Below the pieces are notes generated by a model. The model made no database searches. It was not told the origin of the DNA and saw only the letters and a list, made by a program, of their open reading frames with translations. Shown here one piece after another: positions 62,203 through 64,000 of a DNA stretch of 64,000 bases. Position 1 is the first letter of the stretch. Each line of letters opens with the position of its first letter. The DNA is taken from positions 1 through 64,000 of the forward strand of contig JAZRGV010000008.1 in NCBI GenBank assembly GCA_045644465.1, given 5' to 3'. A program made the position numbers and the translations under genes. Source of the stretch: HGM04593 sp045644465 (GTDB taxonomy: Bacteria > Bacteroidota > Bacteroidia > Bacteroidales > Bacteroidaceae).

Positions 62203-64000
62203 TTACCTTACAATAACCTTATTGCCATTGATGATATAAATACCCTTTGGCAAGTTGTTCAAATCCTCGGCGTTCTCTGTGTCAAGAACCTTAACACCTG
62301 TCATATTGTAAACAGTCCAGCTTGTCTCTTCGCCGGCTATAATATCCTCTATTCCGGCTCCCAAACCACTATCATTTACTACAATGAACTCAAGTGTGGT
62401 GCCTTCAATGCTATTGCCGTTACGGTCGATGAAATAGCCTGTTGGAATTTCAAAGATATATTTTCCGTTACCAAGGATAGGCTCACTAGTCTTTAGAGCT
62501 AACTGATTCATAGCAATCATATCGCCATTGCTGTCTGTAGTGGTACTTTCGAGGATGTAGTTCCATGTTATGCCTTCTGCATATAATCTTGGTTGCAAAT
62601 CTCCATCCTCGCTACAGCTTGTACCAATCTTGCTGAAAGTGAATACAAAATATGAAACTTCTTCTATTGTTGAATTATTTTCAGGAGTAACGCTTAATAG
62701 CTCAGCAGGTTTTGCACTTCCCAAGTGAGTGTATGAACAGATATTATTTGCCCATTTGTTTATTATAGGCATCGGATAACTCATCACGTCGGGATTTAAG
62801 TATATATTACCTGTGATTATCAAATCAATCTGGATGTTATCTTCTGAATGTAGTTCATCTTCTATTGTGAACTTCAAAGTATTTTCGTCAACCTGTGTAC
62901 AGTTGTATATCTTGTCAATCTCGTAAGTACGGTCTTCTTTTTGATTTCCTTGTGCTTTGATACTAAAATCATCAGAAACAGCTATACCCTCATTGCAATA
63001 TATGGTAAACTCTTTCAATCCTCGTACGGAACTGCCATTCTCAGGAGTAATTGTTGCTTGTGGATACTCCTGTCTCATATAAAGAGTAGGTAGCACCATG
63101 TCTGTTTCTGCTGTTTCGTAGCAACCGAATACGTCATTGTTTTCTGAGTAATAAACTGTGCTGTTTCCGTTTTTGATTGTCGCGTTGCCTGCATCGTCTA
63201 TTGCTACGCTCCACACTGCGCCTGTTGCAGGTTTTTCTGCAGCAAATGAAATCTTACCATCATTGCCGGCCAAGTACATATATCTGTTTTCTGCATCCTG
63301 AATGATGTATCCGCCATCGGTCTCTGTAAATGTAAAACCGTTGTATTCGGTGCTTTCAATATATTTGTCATAAATTTTTGATGGTTCGCGAATTTGCAAG
63401 AAACCATTTGTTGCATCGAACAAGAAATCTGCTATACATTCATTTGCAACGAACGCATATTTATTGCCTGTTGCAATTTCTTTGGCAGGAACGTATGGCT
63501 TTGTTGGAGACACAATGTATTTGCTCTCTACTATGTCGCTTTTGTAAACCGATTCTCCGTCAACCTTAACAGCCATAACTTTGATTGTAGCCGATGCTGT
63601 AAGCTCTGGGTACATCACATAGTATTTACTACATTTTGTTGTTCCAACAATTGGATCGCTGTTAAAATCCTCATAGCTTGGGTCTGTACCATCCAATGTG
63701 TAATATAGAACTAGACTTTGATCTTCTGTTTCTGCGGTAACTGTCACTTTCTTCTCATAAACGCCCTCTGGTGTCTTGAATGTAGGCTCTTCAACATCTA
63801 CCATATCAGCCGGTATCTCATATTGTACCTCTATTTTGCTAACATAGTATGCTCTCTGTGTCGCGTTCCAGCTGATAACAATGTCGCCATGTTCCTTGCA
63901 CTCAAATTTACATTCAGTACTTGAAGCTCCAAGTGCATATTGTTCCGATGTGCTGTTTCCGGCCTTTATTGTTACTTTGGCATCGCCCGATGAGGCTATG
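62203..64000 (-). CDS. Type IX-sorted surface protein, 3' part only (start lies beyond the window)
   Basis: The reading frame stays open to the window edge, so the N-terminus is missing; internal ATG at 63804 is not the likely start. In the visible 599 residues a beta-rich segment (GDIVISWNATQRAYYV) precedes a chitobiase/beta-hexosaminidase C-terminal-like domain (YYTLDGTDPSYEDF). Lectin-like and Ig-like segments follow (PENGSSVRGLKEFTIYCNE and PENNSTIEEVSYFVFTFS). A C-terminal sorting domain closes it (TVYNMTGVKVLDTENAEDL and GIYIINGNKVIVR). It is probably surface-exposed and exported by SprA. No catalytic domain is visible in this part. Confidence 0.8.
   Translation of the reverse strand, partial: IASSGDAKVTIKAGNSTSEQYALGASSTECKFECKEHGDIVISWNATQRAYYVSKIEVQYEIPADMVDVEEPTFKTPEGVYEKKVTVTAETEDQSLVLYYTLDGTDPSYEDFNSDPIVGTTKCSKYYVMYPELTASATIKVMAVKVDGESVYKSDIVESKYIVSPTKPYVPAKEIATGNKYAFVANECIADFLFDATNGFLQIREPSKIYDKYIESTEYNGFTFTETDGGYIIQDAENRYMYLAGNDGKISFAAEKPATGAVWSVAIDDAGNATIKNGNSTVYYSENNDVFGCYETAETDMVLPTLYMRQEYPQATITPENGSSVRGLKEFTIYCNEGIAVSDDFSIKAQGNQKEDRTYEIDKIYNCTQVDENTLKFTIEDELHSEDNIQIDLIITGNIYLNPDVMSYPMPIINKWANNICSYTHLGSAKPAELLSVTPENNSTIEEVSYFVFTFSKIGTSCSEDGDLQPRLYAEGITWNYILESTTTDSNGDMIAMNQLALKTSEPILGNGKYIFEIPTGYFIDRNGNSIEGTTLEFIVVNDSGLGAGIEDIIAGEETSWTVYNMTGVKVLDTENAEDLNNLPKGIYIINGNKVIVR

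Noticed and set aside
63802..63804. ATG as the true start of the last gene
   Set aside because: The frame remains open through the window edge and encodes conserved beta-domain sequence upstream of it.
1..64000. Insertion sequence, prophage or integrative element
   Set aside because: No transposase, integrase, phage or conjugation gene was recognised; even around the AT-rich transferase gene no integrase or end repeats are visible.

Overview
The window looks like chromosomal DNA from an anaerobic Bacteroidales bacterium (Bacteroidota), plausibly Prevotellaceae or a close relative; the family cannot be fixed from sequence alone. The evidence is Bacteroidota-type promoters (-33 TTTG, about 20 bp, -7 TAnnTTTG), a SusC/SusD pair, the giant type IX secretion translocon SprA/Sov next to ruvA, secreted proteins with type IX C-terminal sorting tails, a ferredoxin-dependent 2-oxoacid oxidoreductase and a pta-ackA acetate pathway. 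There is no insertion sequence, phage, CRISPR array or rRNA. Most of the window is ordinary core chromosome.

Layout. 0-0.4 kb: rpsO. 0.5-10.6 kb (minus): an NhaC-type antiporter, then a glycan-utilisation locus of SusC, SusD and a GH85-like endo-beta-N-acetylglucosaminidase, suggesting host N-glycan use. 10.8-13.7 kb (minus): korA-korB. 13.8-21.7 kb (minus): a tripartite RND efflux operon (adaptor, pump, TolC) followed by a TonB-type outer-membrane barrel protein. 21.9-22.1 kb: an array of about 80-bp repeats. 22.2-25.6 kb (plus): a tight five-gene run efp, glycosyltransferase, radC, SufT-like, lpxH. 25.6-28.3 kb (minus): an orphan TolC-like protein and a CCA-adding enzyme. 28.7-29.5 kb: an unknown lipoprotein. 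29.6-31.9 kb (minus): pta-ackA. 32.1-36.0 kb (minus): a fur-like regulator overlapping purA, then a zinc peptidase and hisS. 36.1-38.1 kb (minus): an AraC-type regulator with an AlkD-like protein, and a TPR protein.

38.2-40.5 kb holds tRNA-Arg(CCT), a probable 6S RNA and an AT-rich phosphoethanolamine transferase gene that looks acquired. 40.5-48.5 kb (minus) is sprA-ruvA, followed upstream by an ABC exporter. 50.4-53.1 kb is a transglutaminase-type lipoprotein with two transglutaminase-like modules, the second lacking the catalytic cysteine. 53.1-59.7 kb has cutC with a GH29 alpha-L-fucosidase (minus) and a very large GH2 beta-galactosidase with lectin-like N-terminal modules (plus). The end holds a small membrane protein, an M23 endopeptidase, a small outer-membrane barrel and the 3' part of another type IX-sorted surface protein that runs off the window.

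Functional links. The GH85-like enzyme, fucosidase and beta-galactosidase together point to foraging on host or dietary glycoproteins, with SusCD for uptake and SprA for secretion of sorted enzymes. KorAB and Pta-AckA fit fermentative energy metabolism. The least explained items are the promoter-associated 80-bp repeat family at 21.9-22.1 and 28.4 kb, the tail-less perfect hairpins, and the 97-bp palindromic element at 37.2 kb.
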